From Corallococcus coralloides DSM 2259 (GTDB lineage Bacteria > Myxococcota > Myxococcia > Myxococcales > Myxococcaceae), in the NCBI RefSeq assembly GCF_000255295.1, contig NC_017030.1, positions 4,526,001-4,590,000 of the forward strand: a stretch of 64,000 nt of DNA, written 5' to 3'. Made by a program: the position numbers and the translations under genes. Of the stretch, positions 42,012 through 51,012 are shown piece after piece. The stretch's first letter is position 1; every line of letters begins with the position of its first letter. The notes beneath the pieces are model-generated. The model made no database searches. It saw nothing but the letters and a program-made list of their open reading frames with translations, and had not been told where the DNA came from.

Positions 42012-43355
42012 TCATCCCCCCTTGTGCTGCCAGCCCTTGATCTTCGCGTAGAGCGAGCTGCGGGAGATGCCCAGCTTCGTCGCCGCGCGCTCCACGTGGC
42101 CGCCCTCGCGCGCCAGCACGCGCTCGATGTGGCGGTGCTCCAGCTCCTCCAGCGTGAGGTCCTCGCCCAGCGGCTCCTCCGCGGGCAGCAGGGACTCGAA
42201 GCGCAGGGCGCCGCGGGACAGGCGCGACGTGCCGGACAAGAGCACCGCGCGCTCCAGCACGTTGCGCAGCTCGCGGATGTTGCCCGGCCAGCGGTAGGCC
42301 ATCAGGGCCCGCTCCGCGTCGGGCTCCAGCTCCACCTGACCGCGGCCCCGGTGCGCACCCATCTCCGCCAGGAAGTGGCTCGCGAGCACCGGCACGTCCT
42401 CCGCGCGCTCGCGCAGGGGCGGCACGTGGAGGAGGAGCGTGCTGATGCGGAAGTACAGATCGCTTCGGAAGCGCTTCTCTCGCGCGGCCCCCTGCAGATC
42501 CTGGTGCGTGGCGGCCACGAGCCTCACGTCCACGCGCCGGTCCTTCACGTCACCCAGGCGCCGGAAGCGCTGCTCCTCCAGCACCTTGAGCAGCTTGGGC
42601 TGGACGGCCACGTCCATGTCGCCAATCTCATCCAGGAACAGCGTGCCTCGGTCCGCCACCTCCAAGAGGCCCTGCTTCGCGGCCACCGCGCTGGTGAAGG
42701 CGCCCTTCTCGTGGCCGAACAACTCCGAGTCCAGCAGGTCCTTGGACAGCGCCGCGCAGTTCAGGTCCACGAAGGGGGCCTCCTTGCGCGGTCCACCTTC
42801 ATGCAGCCAGCGCGCGAGCACGCTCTTGCCGCTGCCCGTCTCGCCCGTGACGAGCACCGGGCTGTCGCTGTCGCGTACGCGCTCCGCCTGGTCGCGCAGC
42901 GCGCGGATGGCGGGGCTGTTCCCCAGGAAGGGATCCACCTGCGTGCGCACCGCGCGCGAGCGGTCCGCCAGGAGCCGCTGCCGCTCGCGCCGCTGGGCCA
43001 CGAGCCGCTCCAGCACCACCTTGAGCACCGCCAGCTCCAGCGGCTTGGTGAGGAATTGCTCGGCGCCTTCCTTCACGGCCTGCACCGCCAGCTCGATGGA
43101 GCCGTGCCCCGTCAGCACCACCAGGGGCACCGCCGCGTCCAGCTCCTTGAGCCGGGGCAACAGCTCCAGCGCCGTACCGTCCGGCAGGCGGTAATCGATG
43201 ACGGCCACATCGGGCCGGTGCGTGCGGAAGCCCTCCTGGGCCTCGGCGACGCTGGTGGCTTCATCCACGTCGAAGCCGTGCTGGGTGAGGTAGCCCTTCA
43301 TACCCAGACGGACGCCGGGCTCGTCGTCCACGAGCAGGATGCGGGTGCGGGTCAT
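42012..43355 (-). CDS. NtrC-family sigma54 response regulator
   Basis: 447 residues: REC domain (ILLVDDEPGVRLGMKGYL, VIDYRLPDGTALELL, phospho-Asp ~54), AAA+ sigma54-activation domain with Walker A GETGSGKSVLA, loop GHEKGAFTSAVAAKQG (~217), Walker B LFLDEIGDM, and RYPGNIREL-type YRWPGNIRELRN. It ends in a Fis-like helix (HIERVLAREGGHVERAATKLGISRSSLYAKIKG). The sigma54-contact loop is GAFTSA instead of GAFTGA. It overlaps the kinase gene by 4 bp, so the two form a two-component pair. ATG 43355 was chosen because sequence upstream is shadow of the kinase. Confidence 0.93.
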   Translation of the reverse strand: MTRTRILLVDDEPGVRLGMKGYLTQHGFDVDEATSVAEAQEGFRTHRPDVAVIDYRLPDGTALELLPRLKELDAAVPLVVLTGHGSIELAVQAVKEGAEQFLTKPLELAVLKVVLERLVAQRRERQRLLADRSRAVRTQVDPFLGNSPAIRALRDQAERVRDSDSPVLVTGETGSGKSVLARWLHEGGPRKEAPFVDLNCAALSKDLLDSELFGHEKGAFTSAVAAKQGLLEVADRGTLFLDEIGDMDVAVQPKLLKVLEEQRFRRLGDVKDRRVDVRLVAATHQDLQGAAREKRFRSDLYFRISTLLLHVPPLRERAEDVPVLASHFLAEMGAHRGRGQVELEPDAERALMAYRWPGNIRELRNVLERAVLLSGTSRLSRGALRFESLLPAEEPLGEDLTLEELEHRHIERVLAREGGHVERAATKLGISRSSLYAKIKGWQHKGG

Positions 43356-45487
43356 GACACCTGTGACTGCGGCGTTCGGCCGGTGTTGCCGGCGGGGGAA
43401 AGGGCGGGCAGGAGGATGGTCACCTCCGCGCCTCCCTGCGGGTGATTGGACAAACGGATGCGCCCCTGGTGCTCCTCCAGGATGCGCTGGACGATGGACA
43501 GCCCCAAGCCGGTCCCTCCTCGACGCTTGCTGAAGAAGGGCTCGAAGACGTGGGGCAGGTCCTCGCTCTTGAAGCCGGGCCCTCCGTCGTGGACGGTGCA
43601 GCGCACCCAGGGGCGCCCCGCCTCCTCCACGGCCTCCGCCGTCACGTGAACGGTAGTGCCCTGGGGGGAGTGCTGCACGGCGTTCTCCACCACGTTGCGG
43701 AAGACATGGAACAGGCGGCGCGCGTCCATGCGCACCGGGGGCAGCGCGTCGGACACCTCGCGCTCGAGCTTCACGGCCGCCTTGTCGCTCGTGAGCGTGC
43801 AGGCGGACAGGGCTTCGCAGACCACCGGGCCCACGGCGCCGTCCGTCCACTCGCCCCGCGTGGGCCGGCCGTACTCGAACAGCTCCTGGGTGAGGTGCGT
43901 GAGGCGGCGCACCTCGCCACGCAACACGTCCAGATAGGGCTTCAACTCCGGCCGGGCGCCGTAGGTGGCCTCCACCGCGTCCACGACCGCGGAGATGGAG
44001 AAGAGGGGGTTGCGCACCTCGTGGGCCACGCCCGCGACGATGGCGCCCATGGCGGCCATTGTTTCACTGCGGCGCACGTGGGCTTGCAGCTCCAGCAGCC
44101 GGGTGACCTCGGTGGCCACCAGGATGATGCGAGGGTCCTCGCTGGCCTTCTCGTCCACCCAGGCGGCCGACACCTCCCAGGTGCGCCCGGACTCCGCGTC
44201 GTGCACCTCGCGGCTGGTGCTGCCGTGGGTCGCGCGCAGCTCCTCCACCAGCGGACCCGCGCTGGACCAGGGCGGCGCCCCGGCGGTCGCGGAGAGCGGC
44301 TGTCCGGAGGGATCCGCCTCCCGGAAGAGCCCGCGGGCCGCGTCGTTGAGCCGGTGGATGATGCCCTCCGCGCTCAGCACCAGCAGCGGCGAGGACACCG
44401 CGTCGAAGGTACGGCGCCACTCCGTCGCGGAGCGGCGGAAGCTGTCGTTCAACCGCTGGCGCAGGTCGTCCGCGAGCCGCCGGTCGGTGACGTCCGTGAC
44501 GACGCAGCCCAGGTGCACGCCGCCCCGGTCGTCCAGGCCGGAGGCCGCGGCGCGGCTGCGCACCCAGCGCACGCGCCCGTCCGCGCAGATGATGCGGTGC
44601 TCGATCTCCACCTCCGTGCTCGGAGCCAGGGCCAGCGACTCGATGCACTCGCGATAGCGTGGCCGGTCCTCCGGGTGGATCATCTCCGCCCACAGCGGCG
44701 AGGGCGTCCCCTCCGGCCCGCCGCCCGTGGTGAAGGCGCTGGCCGGATAGCCGGTGGTGCGCTCCACGACGGGCGTACAGTAGAAGTCACGCAGCACGCC
44801 GTCCCGCAGCTTCCCACCCCACAGGTAGTCCGGCAGCGACCGGGTGAGCACGTCCAGGCGCCCCTCGTGCTCCTGGAGGGACGCCTCCGCGCGCATCCGC
44901 TCGGTGACCTCCGACAGGGATGCGATGACGCCCAGCACCGCGCCGCCCGAGCCGCGCACGCGCGAGTAGCTCCCGAACCAGAAGCGCGTCTCGCCGGGCG
45001 CGGCGGGGGTCTCCACCTGGAGGCTGAGGTCCTGCAGGGGCGCGTCCGACTCCAGCGCCCGGGCGAGCCGGGGCGCGAGCGCCGTGCCCAGCGCGGGCAG
45101 CACCTCCGAGACATGGCGGCCCAGGTGCGCCCCCGCCGGCAGGCCGTTCATCGCGGCGAGCGCTGCATTGACGTGCACGTAGCGCAGGTCGCGGTCGTAG
45201 AACGCGAAGCCCACCGGCGTGATGTCCATCACCGCGTCGCGCAGCGCCCGCGCGTCGTCCGCCTGGTCGCGCAGCCGGGCACACTCGCGCTCGCTCCGGG
45301 CCACCGTGCGAAGCGCGGCCCCCGCGCCCACCGCCGCCAGCACGAACGCGCTCACCCCCAGCAGGGCGATGCGGACGCCCGGTGACTGGCTTTTGCTCCA
45401 GGCCGCGATCAGGCCCAGGAGCACCGCGCACCCGGCGGAGATGGCGAGGATCCGGAGGAGGTGAGGGGACGAGGAGGACGGGAGCAT
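43352..45487 (-). CDS. Membrane PAS-domain sensor histidine kinase
   Basis: 711 residues from ATG 45487 (a GTG at 45505 is possible). Two short membrane helices (LRILAISAGCAVLLGLIAAW, IALLGVSAFVLAAVGAGAALR) come first. Three PAS-type modules follow: ITPVGFAFYDRDLRYVHVNA; DGVLRDFYCTPVVERTTGYP with the PAC YRECIESLAL region; and VSSPLLVLSAEGIIHRLND. The phosphoacceptor box is GVAHEVRNPLFSIS and the HATPase shows NVVENAVQHS, DGGPGF and GGTGLGLSIVQRI. It should phosphorylate the overlapping NtrC regulator. PAS-2 looks like a possible small-ligand sensor, but no cofactor motif is clear. Confidence 0.92.
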   Translation of the reverse strand: MLPSSSSPHLLRILAISAGCAVLLGLIAAWSKSQSPGVRIALLGVSAFVLAAVGAGAALRTVARSERECARLRDQADDARALRDAVMDITPVGFAFYDRDLRYVHVNAALAAMNGLPAGAHLGRHVSEVLPALGTALAPRLARALESDAPLQDLSLQVETPAAPGETRFWFGSYSRVRGSGGAVLGVIASLSEVTERMRAEASLQEHEGRLDVLTRSLPDYLWGGKLRDGVLRDFYCTPVVERTTGYPASAFTTGGGPEGTPSPLWAEMIHPEDRPRYRECIESLALAPSTEVEIEHRIICADGRVRWVRSRAAASGLDDRGGVHLGCVVTDVTDRRLADDLRQRLNDSFRRSATEWRRTFDAVSSPLLVLSAEGIIHRLNDAARGLFREADPSGQPLSATAGAPPWSSAGPLVEELRATHGSTSREVHDAESGRTWEVSAAWVDEKASEDPRIILVATEVTRLLELQAHVRRSETMAAMGAIVAGVAHEVRNPLFSISAVVDAVEATYGARPELKPYLDVLRGEVRRLTHLTQELFEYGRPTRGEWTDGAVGPVVCEALSACTLTSDKAAVKLEREVSDALPPVRMDARRLFHVFRNVVENAVQHSPQGTTVHVTAEAVEEAGRPWVRCTVHDGGPGFKSEDLPHVFEPFFSKRRGGTGLGLSIVQRILEEHQGRIRLSNHPQGGAEVTILLPALSPAGNTGRTPQSQVS

Positions 45488-45697
45488 GGCGCGCGATGAG
45501 CGCACCTCACTCTAGGATTCCTGGCATCGACTTGCATCGCGGCGTGAAGGCAGCAAACGCTGTCATTGGACGAAGGTCCAGGGAGGTCCGCAGGTCATCT
45601 CCCGTCGGTGAATGCGCTCGGACACCTGGTGTGTCAGAGCCATGGGGACCCACGGCGCCGCGCGGGCGGGCGCTCTCCCGCCGCGCGCGTGGAGCGG

Positions 45698-45934
45698 TCA
45701 CGCGATGATCTTCGGCGGCCCCGGATGGTTGGGGTCATGCGCGGGTGGGTCCTGGATGCCCGGCTCCACTTCCGGATCCTGCTGGGGCGGCGGAGGTTCC
45801 CGGCGCTGGGGCTCGCCCGGTGGTGGATCCTTCTCCGGCGCGGGCGGCCGGGGTGGATCAATCTCAGGCGTGGGCTTCGGTTCCGGCTCCTTCACCGGCT
45901 TCGTGGGCGGATTCGTCTGTGGATTCGTCGGCAT
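45698..45934 (-). CDS. Pro-rich low-complexity small protein (doubtful)
   Basis: 78 residues, about 40 per cent proline, with PEPKPTPEIDPPRP-type repeats. GGAAGGAC lies just before ATG 45934. It overlaps the end of the OsmC-like gene by 71 bp in another frame. The composition could fit a small spacer-like or secreted peptide, but GC-rich codons alone can produce Pro-rich frames, so it may not be real. Confidence 0.4.
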   Translation of the reverse strand: MPTNPQTNPPTKPVKEPEPKPTPEIDPPRPPAPEKDPPPGEPQRREPPPPQQDPEVEPGIQDPPAHDPNHPGPPKIIA

Positions 45935-46496
45935 GTCCTTCCACACTGCGCATGCCGCTCCTCCAGGGAACCGCTGCGTCCGCCTCGCCGGGAGCAGGTG
46001 CGTGGTTTTGGACAGGTGGGGTGGCGTCCTCGCGACGGGCGTGGGCCCAGACCTCCACCACCGGCTCGATGCGCGGGGTGAGCTGGAGCATGGAGCTGGG
46101 AAAACAACGCTCCGGCAGCCGGGCGAAGAGCTGGCGCGCGTCCTCCGCTTCCCGCGGACTGCCCACGGCGACGTGCGGCCGGACGATGAGGTCGGTGAAA
46201 TGGGCGGCCTCTTCAGGGCCCCCGCTCACCAGCCGGGCCGTGGCGGAGCTCTGGTAGAAGAGCACGCCCACGCCCGCCTCCCGGGCCCCATCCAGGAACG
46301 CGTGCAGCGTGCGCCCCTCCACCGCGCCCACCAGCAGCGCCTCGGGGGCCCAGCGCCCGTCCTCGGGCCCGCATTGCTGGCCGCACAGCGGGCGGCCAAT
46401 CGGAACGGGGGGCGCACGGTCGCTCGTCAGCACCGCGCCCCGGTCTCCCTGCCAGTAGAGGCGTGTTTCGTACTCGGTGATGGAAGCGGAGGTCAT
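45864..46496 (-). CDS. OsmC/Ohr-family protein lacking first Cys
   Basis: 210 residues; ATG 46496 has GAGGAG upstream. The OsmC pattern is readable: WAPEALLVGAVEGRTLHAFLDGAREAGVGVLFYQSSA, FTDLIVRPHVAVG and LPERCFPSSMLQLTPRIEPVVEV. The second reactive Cys is present (ERC), but the first position, normally Cys in AGC, is Glu in GAVEGRT. This predicts loss of peroxidase activity or a different role. The usual family end is near residue 145; a further ~65 residues rich in Ala, Glu and Gly form an unusual tail. It overlaps the Pro-rich frame. Confidence 0.8.
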   Translation of the reverse strand: MTSASITEYETRLYWQGDRGAVLTSDRAPPVPIGRPLCGQQCGPEDGRWAPEALLVGAVEGRTLHAFLDGAREAGVGVLFYQSSATARLVSGGPEEAAHFTDLIVRPHVAVGSPREAEDARQLFARLPERCFPSSMLQLTPRIEPVVEVWAHARREDATPPVQNHAPAPGEADAAVPWRSGMRSVEGHADESTDESAHEAGEGAGTEAHA

Positions 46497-46871
46497 CGGG
46501 CATCTCCTCGGCAAGGGGGCATGCACCATGCGCCTTCAACAGCCATGCCCGGACAATGCTTCACATCCCGCCAGTCCATGCCCCGCGGGGCGAGTCTCCC
46601 CAGGTGGGCCGGTGATCGCGGGGCCACACGCAGACTGACCCGGGATGCGGAGCGCTTACAACAGCCCTTTTGGACGATTCCGACTCCGCTGCCCTTGCTC
46701 CACATCACGCGCCTCAATGCCTGACATGGGGGGCGGCATGAATGCGATGCGATGCGGTGGGGGACCCGGTCCGTTGACTGTATGGCTTTACGAGGGCTTC
46801 CAGGGCCGTACCGCCTGAGGGGCTGGAGCCCCTTCTTGAGCATGTCCATGCACGAACGACGTGAGGCACTG
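46497..46871. other. 375-bp intergenic region
   Basis: Separates the divergent OsmC-like and SRPBCC genes. It holds a CCCCGCGGGG palindrome near 46593 and a run of overlapping GCGAT units near 46743-46755. No confident gene or promoter pair is seen; TTGACT at 46773 lacks a matching -10. Confidence 0.4.
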
Positions 46872-47351
46872 ATGGCCGAGGCCTATGCGAGTCAGCTCAT
46901 CCAGGCACCCGCGGACGTGGTCTGGGACCGCGTGGGAGGCTTTGACAGCCTTCCGCGCTGGCACCCGGGCGTCGTCTCCAGCGAGCGGGTGACGCGTCCC
47001 GACTCCGGCCTCCTGCGCCGGCTCACCACGCGCGATGGCGAGGTGTACCTGGAGGCGCGGTTGGCGTACGACTCGAATGCGCGCAGCTACGCGTACGAGA
47101 TGGTGGAGGGCCCGCTGCCCGTGCGCGACTACGTGGCGAAGCTGCGGGTGACGCCGGTGACGGCGACCGGGCAGACCTTCGTGGAGTGGCACGCGACCTT
47201 CCGGCTGGCGCCGGGGCACGAGGGCGAGGCGGCGGCGCTGAGCCAGTGGATCCGCGAGGAGTTCTTCGCGCGGGGCCTGCGGGGGCTGGCGCACACCTTC
47301 CTGCCGCCACCGCCCCGGGTGCCGGCGCCGGAGCTGGAGTGGCGGCGTTGA
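46872..47351 (+). CDS. SRPBCC/START-like lipid-binding fold protein
   Basis: 159 residues of the Bet v1-like fold. The start AEAYASQLIQAPADVVWDRVGGFDSLPRWHPGV is the diagnostic helix and Trp-His entrance, followed by antiparallel strands (ERVTRP..., VYLEARLAYD, RSYAYEMVEGPLPVRDYVAKLRVTPV, FVEWHATFRLAPG) and the long C-terminal helix. Such proteins bind hydrophobic ligands or cyclise polyketides; the ligand is not predictable. ATG 46872 has GAGG upstream and is favoured over the in-frame ATG near 46842. Confidence 0.85.
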   Translation: MAEAYASQLIQAPADVVWDRVGGFDSLPRWHPGVVSSERVTRPDSGLLRRLTTRDGEVYLEARLAYDSNARSYAYEMVEGPLPVRDYVAKLRVTPVTATGQTFVEWHATFRLAPGHEGEAAALSQWIREEFFARGLRGLAHTFLPPPPRVPAPELEWRR

Positions 47352-47358
47352 AGGGCGC

Positions 47359-48798
47359 CTACAGCCGCTGGAGGAAGCGCAGCAGGTCGCGCTTCTGCGC
47401 GGGGCTGAGGGACTCCGGCGGCCCGCCCGGGAACTCGGGCGGGTGCACCGGCAGGGCGCCCACGGTGGGGATGCCCGGGAGGATGAAGCGGCTGTAGGTG
47501 TCCACCGTCTCCGCGAGCGTGGCGTGGCTGTTGTCGTGGAAGTACGGCGCGGTGCGGGCAATGCCTCGCAGGGACGGCACGTCGAAGGCCTCGAACTCCG
47601 CGGGGTCGCCGCTGATCAACGCGCGGCCGGGGTCGGTGGAGTACCACTGCGCCGCGAGCGCGGGGCCCACGATGGGCGCGCCGTGCTCATCCAGGGCGGG
47701 GTTGATGTCATCCGGGTCGCCGCTCGCGGTGACGGGGATGGGAGGCAGGTCCGTGACGGCGTGCTGGCGCGTGCCGTCCGTGTAGAAGCGGAAGCGGTAC
47801 TGGGGGAAGTCGACGGACGTGTTGAAGAGGGGCACGACGCCGCGCTGGCCCAGGTAGGTCATGTACGCGTAGCCGGCGTTGAGGAACTCGCTGTGGGGGC
47901 GGGGCACGCGTACGGGCTCGGGCGGGGCGCCGGGCGTGACGGTGTACTGGATGTTGCCGTCGGGCTTGAGCGCGTAGAAGAGCGCGTCGTGCGTGGCGCG
48001 GTTCTCGATGCGGTTGCGCGTGCGGTCGCCATGGCAGGCCTCGCAGGCCAGGTTGTAGACGTCGCGACCGCGCCGCTCGGATGCGTCGAGCAGGAGCAGG
48101 GCGTCCGGATCCGGGATGGCGCTCAGCGGCCAGCCGCGCTCCATCAACTCCGACACGAAGCGGGCGCGCGGGGAGCTGAACACGCTGCGCTCGAACGCGG
48201 CGATGCGCTGGAGCACGGCCGGCGCCACCGTGCCGCCCTCGCTGTGGCTGGTGACGGCGCTCTGGGCCTGGGTGACGAGGTCGGTTTCGCGGCCGTCGAA
48301 CTGGAAGGGGCCGGAGAAGCCGGTGTCGGCGATGCTCGGCACGGCGCGCCAGACGGACACCTTGCGGTCCGGGGCGGTGATGACGTTCCCCTGCACGTCG
48401 ATGACGTCCATGTTCGCGGGCAGGGGGAGCACCACGCGCACCAGGCCCTTCTTCAGGTGCTCGTAGGTGGGCACGGCGGCGGCCGGGTCATCCGCGTCGA
48501 TGCGGTTGAACAGCGGATCCGCGGGGTTGCGGGCCCAGAGCGCCTCCACGTGCGCGGGCGTGAGCGCGGTGTCGTCCGCGAAGACGTGGCACGTCGCGCA
48601 GGAGCGCCCGTTGGTGCCGGGCAGGGCCTCCTGGAAGTGCTTCCTGCCGGCGGCCGCCTGGGCCACGGACGTCAGCTCCGCCTCGGACGTCGCGAGCGCG
48701 GCGGTGGCCTCCACGGAGCCCGCGGTGTCGGTGCAGCCCACGAGCGTGGTGAGCGCGAACGCGCCCAGGGTGCTCGCGATGAATCGATGCCCTGCCAT
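47359..48798 (-). CDS. Di-haem cytochrome c (peroxidase-like) lipoprotein
   Basis: 479 residues. GGGAGGGG precedes ATG 48798; MAGHRFIASTLGAFALTTLVGC is a lipoprotein signal. Two haem c attachment sites are visible: SCATCHVF (~66) and ACEACHGD (~240), as in di-haem cytochrome c peroxidase/MauG-like proteins. The C-terminal part contains FDVPSLRGIARTAPYFHDNS, a motif typical of the second haem domain of that family. Likely an envelope electron carrier or peroxidase. The convergent SRPBCC gene ends 7 bp away. Confidence 0.88.
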   Translation of the reverse strand: MAGHRFIASTLGAFALTTLVGCTDTAGSVEATAALATSEAELTSVAQAAAGRKHFQEALPGTNGRSCATCHVFADDTALTPAHVEALWARNPADPLFNRIDADDPAAAVPTYEHLKKGLVRVVLPLPANMDVIDVQGNVITAPDRKVSVWRAVPSIADTGFSGPFQFDGRETDLVTQAQSAVTSHSEGGTVAPAVLQRIAAFERSVFSSPRARFVSELMERGWPLSAIPDPDALLLLDASERRGRDVYNLACEACHGDRTRNRIENRATHDALFYALKPDGNIQYTVTPGAPPEPVRVPRPHSEFLNAGYAYMTYLGQRGVVPLFNTSVDFPQYRFRFYTDGTRQHAVTDLPPIPVTASGDPDDINPALDEHGAPIVGPALAAQWYSTDPGRALISGDPAEFEAFDVPSLRGIARTAPYFHDNSHATLAETVDTYSRFILPGIPTVGALPVHPPEFPGGPPESLSPAQKRDLLRFLQRL

Positions 48799-48967
48799 GT
48801 GTTCCCCTCCCGGTTGCTGCGGTGGGAAGGGAACACCGCGCGCCCCGCTTCGTGTCACCGCCTCGAAAGGTTCGACCCGGACGTTCCGCCGACGTCCTGG
48901 CCCCGGAACGGTGTGAATCCGCCTTCGCTCCAGGCACGCTGGCGCCACATCAGGAGCGAAGAGGACC

Positions 48968-49795
48968 ATGGACATCATCCGCAATGACAAGCAGGGCGCG
49001 AAGGTGAAGCTGGAGCGCATTCCCACGACGCCTCCGAAGAAGGAGGACAAGGAGGCCGCCAAGGAGGAGTTCGCCGCGCTGGGCGCGGAGTTGTTCGATC
49101 TGCAGGACCTGCTGTGGGGCGCGAAGATGAACTCCGTCCTCATCGTCCTGCAGGGGCGCGACACCGCCGGCAAGGACGGCACCATCAAGCACGTGGTGGG
49201 CAGCCTCAATCCGCGCGGGGTGAGCGTCACCTCCTTCGGCGTGCCCAGCACGGAGGAGCGGGAACACGACTTCCTCTGGCGCGTACACCTCAAGACCCCT
49301 CGCCAGGGCGAGTTCTCCATCTTCAACCGCTCCCACTATGAGGACGTGCTCGTGGCGCGGGTGCACAACCTGGTCCCCGAAGCGCTCTGGAAGCTGCGCT
49401 ACCAGCACATCCGCGACTTCGAGTCCCTGCTCTCGGAGCACGGCACCATCGTCCTCAAGTTCTTCCTCCACATCAGCCAGGAGGAGCAGGAGCAGCGGCT
49501 GCTGTCTCGCGAGGAGGAGCCCCGCAAGGCGTGGAAGATCGCCGCGGGTGACTGGGAGGACCGCAAGCACTGGGCGGACTACACGCGCGCCTATGAGGAC
49601 GTCTTCGCTCGCACGTCCACCCGGCAGGCGCCCTGGCACCTGGTGCCCTCGGACGCCAAGTGGTACCGCAACCTCGTGGTGGCCCGCGCCGTGGCGGCGG
49701 CCCTGCGCCCCTACCGTGAGACCTGGCAGGCCCGGCTGGATGAGGTGGGCAAGCACAAGAAGGCGGAGCTTCGCGCCTGGCGCAGGAAGCGCTGA
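48968..49795 (+). CDS. ppk2: Polyphosphate kinase 2 family protein
   Basis: 275 residues, the single-domain PPK2 length. Walker A GRDTAGKDGTIKHVVG, NPRGVSVTSFGVPSTEE, Walker B FNRSHYEDVLV, lid EEEPRKAWKIAAGDWEDRKHW and PWHLVPSDAKWYRNLVV match the family. It transfers phosphate between polyphosphate and nucleotides; the direction and nucleotide preference are not readable. GAGCGAAGAGG precedes the ATG. It is divergent from the cytochrome gene across 169 bp. Confidence 0.92.
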   Translation: MDIIRNDKQGAKVKLERIPTTPPKKEDKEAAKEEFAALGAELFDLQDLLWGAKMNSVLIVLQGRDTAGKDGTIKHVVGSLNPRGVSVTSFGVPSTEEREHDFLWRVHLKTPRQGEFSIFNRSHYEDVLVARVHNLVPEALWKLRYQHIRDFESLLSEHGTIVLKFFLHISQEEQEQRLLSREEEPRKAWKIAAGDWEDRKHWADYTRAYEDVFARTSTRQAPWHLVPSDAKWYRNLVVARAVAAALRPYRETWQARLDEVGKHKKAELRAWRRKR

Positions 49796-49944
49796 CGCAC
49801 GGCCTTGCGCGTCATCCATGACGCGAAGGGCCCACTGCGTGCGTGTGGGAAGCGCTGACCCGGCCATGACATGGGGATGGGACAACGCTCGCGGTCATCC
49901 GTCCCGGTGTGTCGCCGGGCGGTCACCGCTGGAGCCCTGTCCCC

Positions 49945-50952
49945 ATGGAACGAACCGCGTCGACATCGAGCAAGGACCTCATTGCCCGCACGCGTCCCTT
50001 CGCGGCCCAGGACACCGCGCGCTCCCTCTGGGCGCTCGGCTCCACCTATGCCGCGCTCGTGGGCGCGGTGGTGCTGGCGGTGGCCGCGCCCTGGTGGCCC
50101 CTGCGCATCGTGGGTGGCCTCATTGAAGCGCTGGTGCTCATCCGCTGCTTCATCCTCTTCCACGACGCGATGCACGGGGCGCTCCTGCCGAAGTCCCGGT
50201 GGGCCAAGGCGCTCTTCCAGGTGCAGGGGCTGCTCACGCTCACCCCGGCGCGCATCTGGAATGACACGCACAACCATCACCACGCCAACACCGCGCGCAT
50301 CGCGGCGGACTCGGCGGGCACCTTCGTCACCTGGACCACGGACCAGTGGCGCAAGGCCACCGGCGCCGAGCGCCTGGGCTACGTGGTGGAGCGCCACCCG
50401 GTGACGCAGCTGTTCGGCTATTTCACCGCGTTCCTCTACAGCCTGTGCCTCCAGCCGTTCGTGAAGAACCCGAAGCGCTACTGGACGTCCGGGCTCGCGT
50501 TCGGTGTGCACGTGGCCCTGTCCGCGGCCGTCTGGCATTTCTTCGGCCTGGGCGTCTACCTCACCGCCTTCGTGGGGCCGCTGTTCGCCGCGTACGCGCT
50601 GGGCACGTACCTGTTCTACGCGCAGCACAACTTCGACGAGGTGGCCATCCTGCCGGAGGCGTCCTGGAACCACGCGGACGCGGCGCTGGAGGCCAGCAGC
50701 TACATGCGCTTCGGGCCGGTGATGGAGTGGTTCACGGGCAACATCGGCTACCACCACGTGCACCACCTCAACCCGCGCATCCCGTTCTACCGGCTGCCGG
50801 AGGCAATGGCGTCCATCCCGGAGCTTCAGGGGCCGCACATCACCACGCTCACGCTGAAGGACATCGTGGGGTGCCTGCGGCTGAACCTGTGGGATCCGGC
50901 GCTGAAGCGGATGGTGCGCTACCGCGACGTGCAGGTGGCGCCGGGGACCTGA
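49945..50952 (+). CDS. Membrane fatty acid desaturase
   Basis: 335 residues with the three di-iron His boxes of membrane desaturases: HDAMHG (~72), HNHHHANT (~111) and GYHHVHHLNP (~268), plus hydrophobic helices between them. It inserts double bonds into acyl chains of membrane lipids using O2 and an electron donor. ATG 49945 is preferred; GTG 49909 would add 12 residues. A terminator hairpin follows. Confidence 0.9.
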   Translation: MERTASTSSKDLIARTRPFAAQDTARSLWALGSTYAALVGAVVLAVAAPWWPLRIVGGLIEALVLIRCFILFHDAMHGALLPKSRWAKALFQVQGLLTLTPARIWNDTHNHHHANTARIAADSAGTFVTWTTDQWRKATGAERLGYVVERHPVTQLFGYFTAFLYSLCLQPFVKNPKRYWTSGLAFGVHVALSAAVWHFFGLGVYLTAFVGPLFAAYALGTYLFYAQHNFDEVAILPEASWNHADAALEASSYMRFGPVMEWFTGNIGYHHVHHLNPRIPFYRLPEAMASIPELQGPHITTLTLKDIVGCLRLNLWDPALKRMVRYRDVQVAPGT

Positions 50953-50956
50953 GGAA

Positions 50957-50993
50957 CCTCGGCCCGGCGGGTCCGTTCGGGACCCGCCCGAGG
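50957..50993. terminator. Bidirectional terminator between convergent genes
   Basis: GGCGGGTCC/GGACCCGCC arms (50966-50974 and 50980-50988) with a five-base loop, extended by outer CCTCGG/CCGAGG pairing. It sits between the desaturase stop (50952) and the convergent ferritin-like gene end (51013). Confidence 0.75.
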
Positions 50994-51012
50994 AACCCAC
51001 CGGGCCGGGGTC

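Noticed and set aside
43442-45385. 647-residue plus-strand frame opposite the histidine kinase
   Set aside because: Shadow of a gene with PAS, H-box and HATPase motifs.
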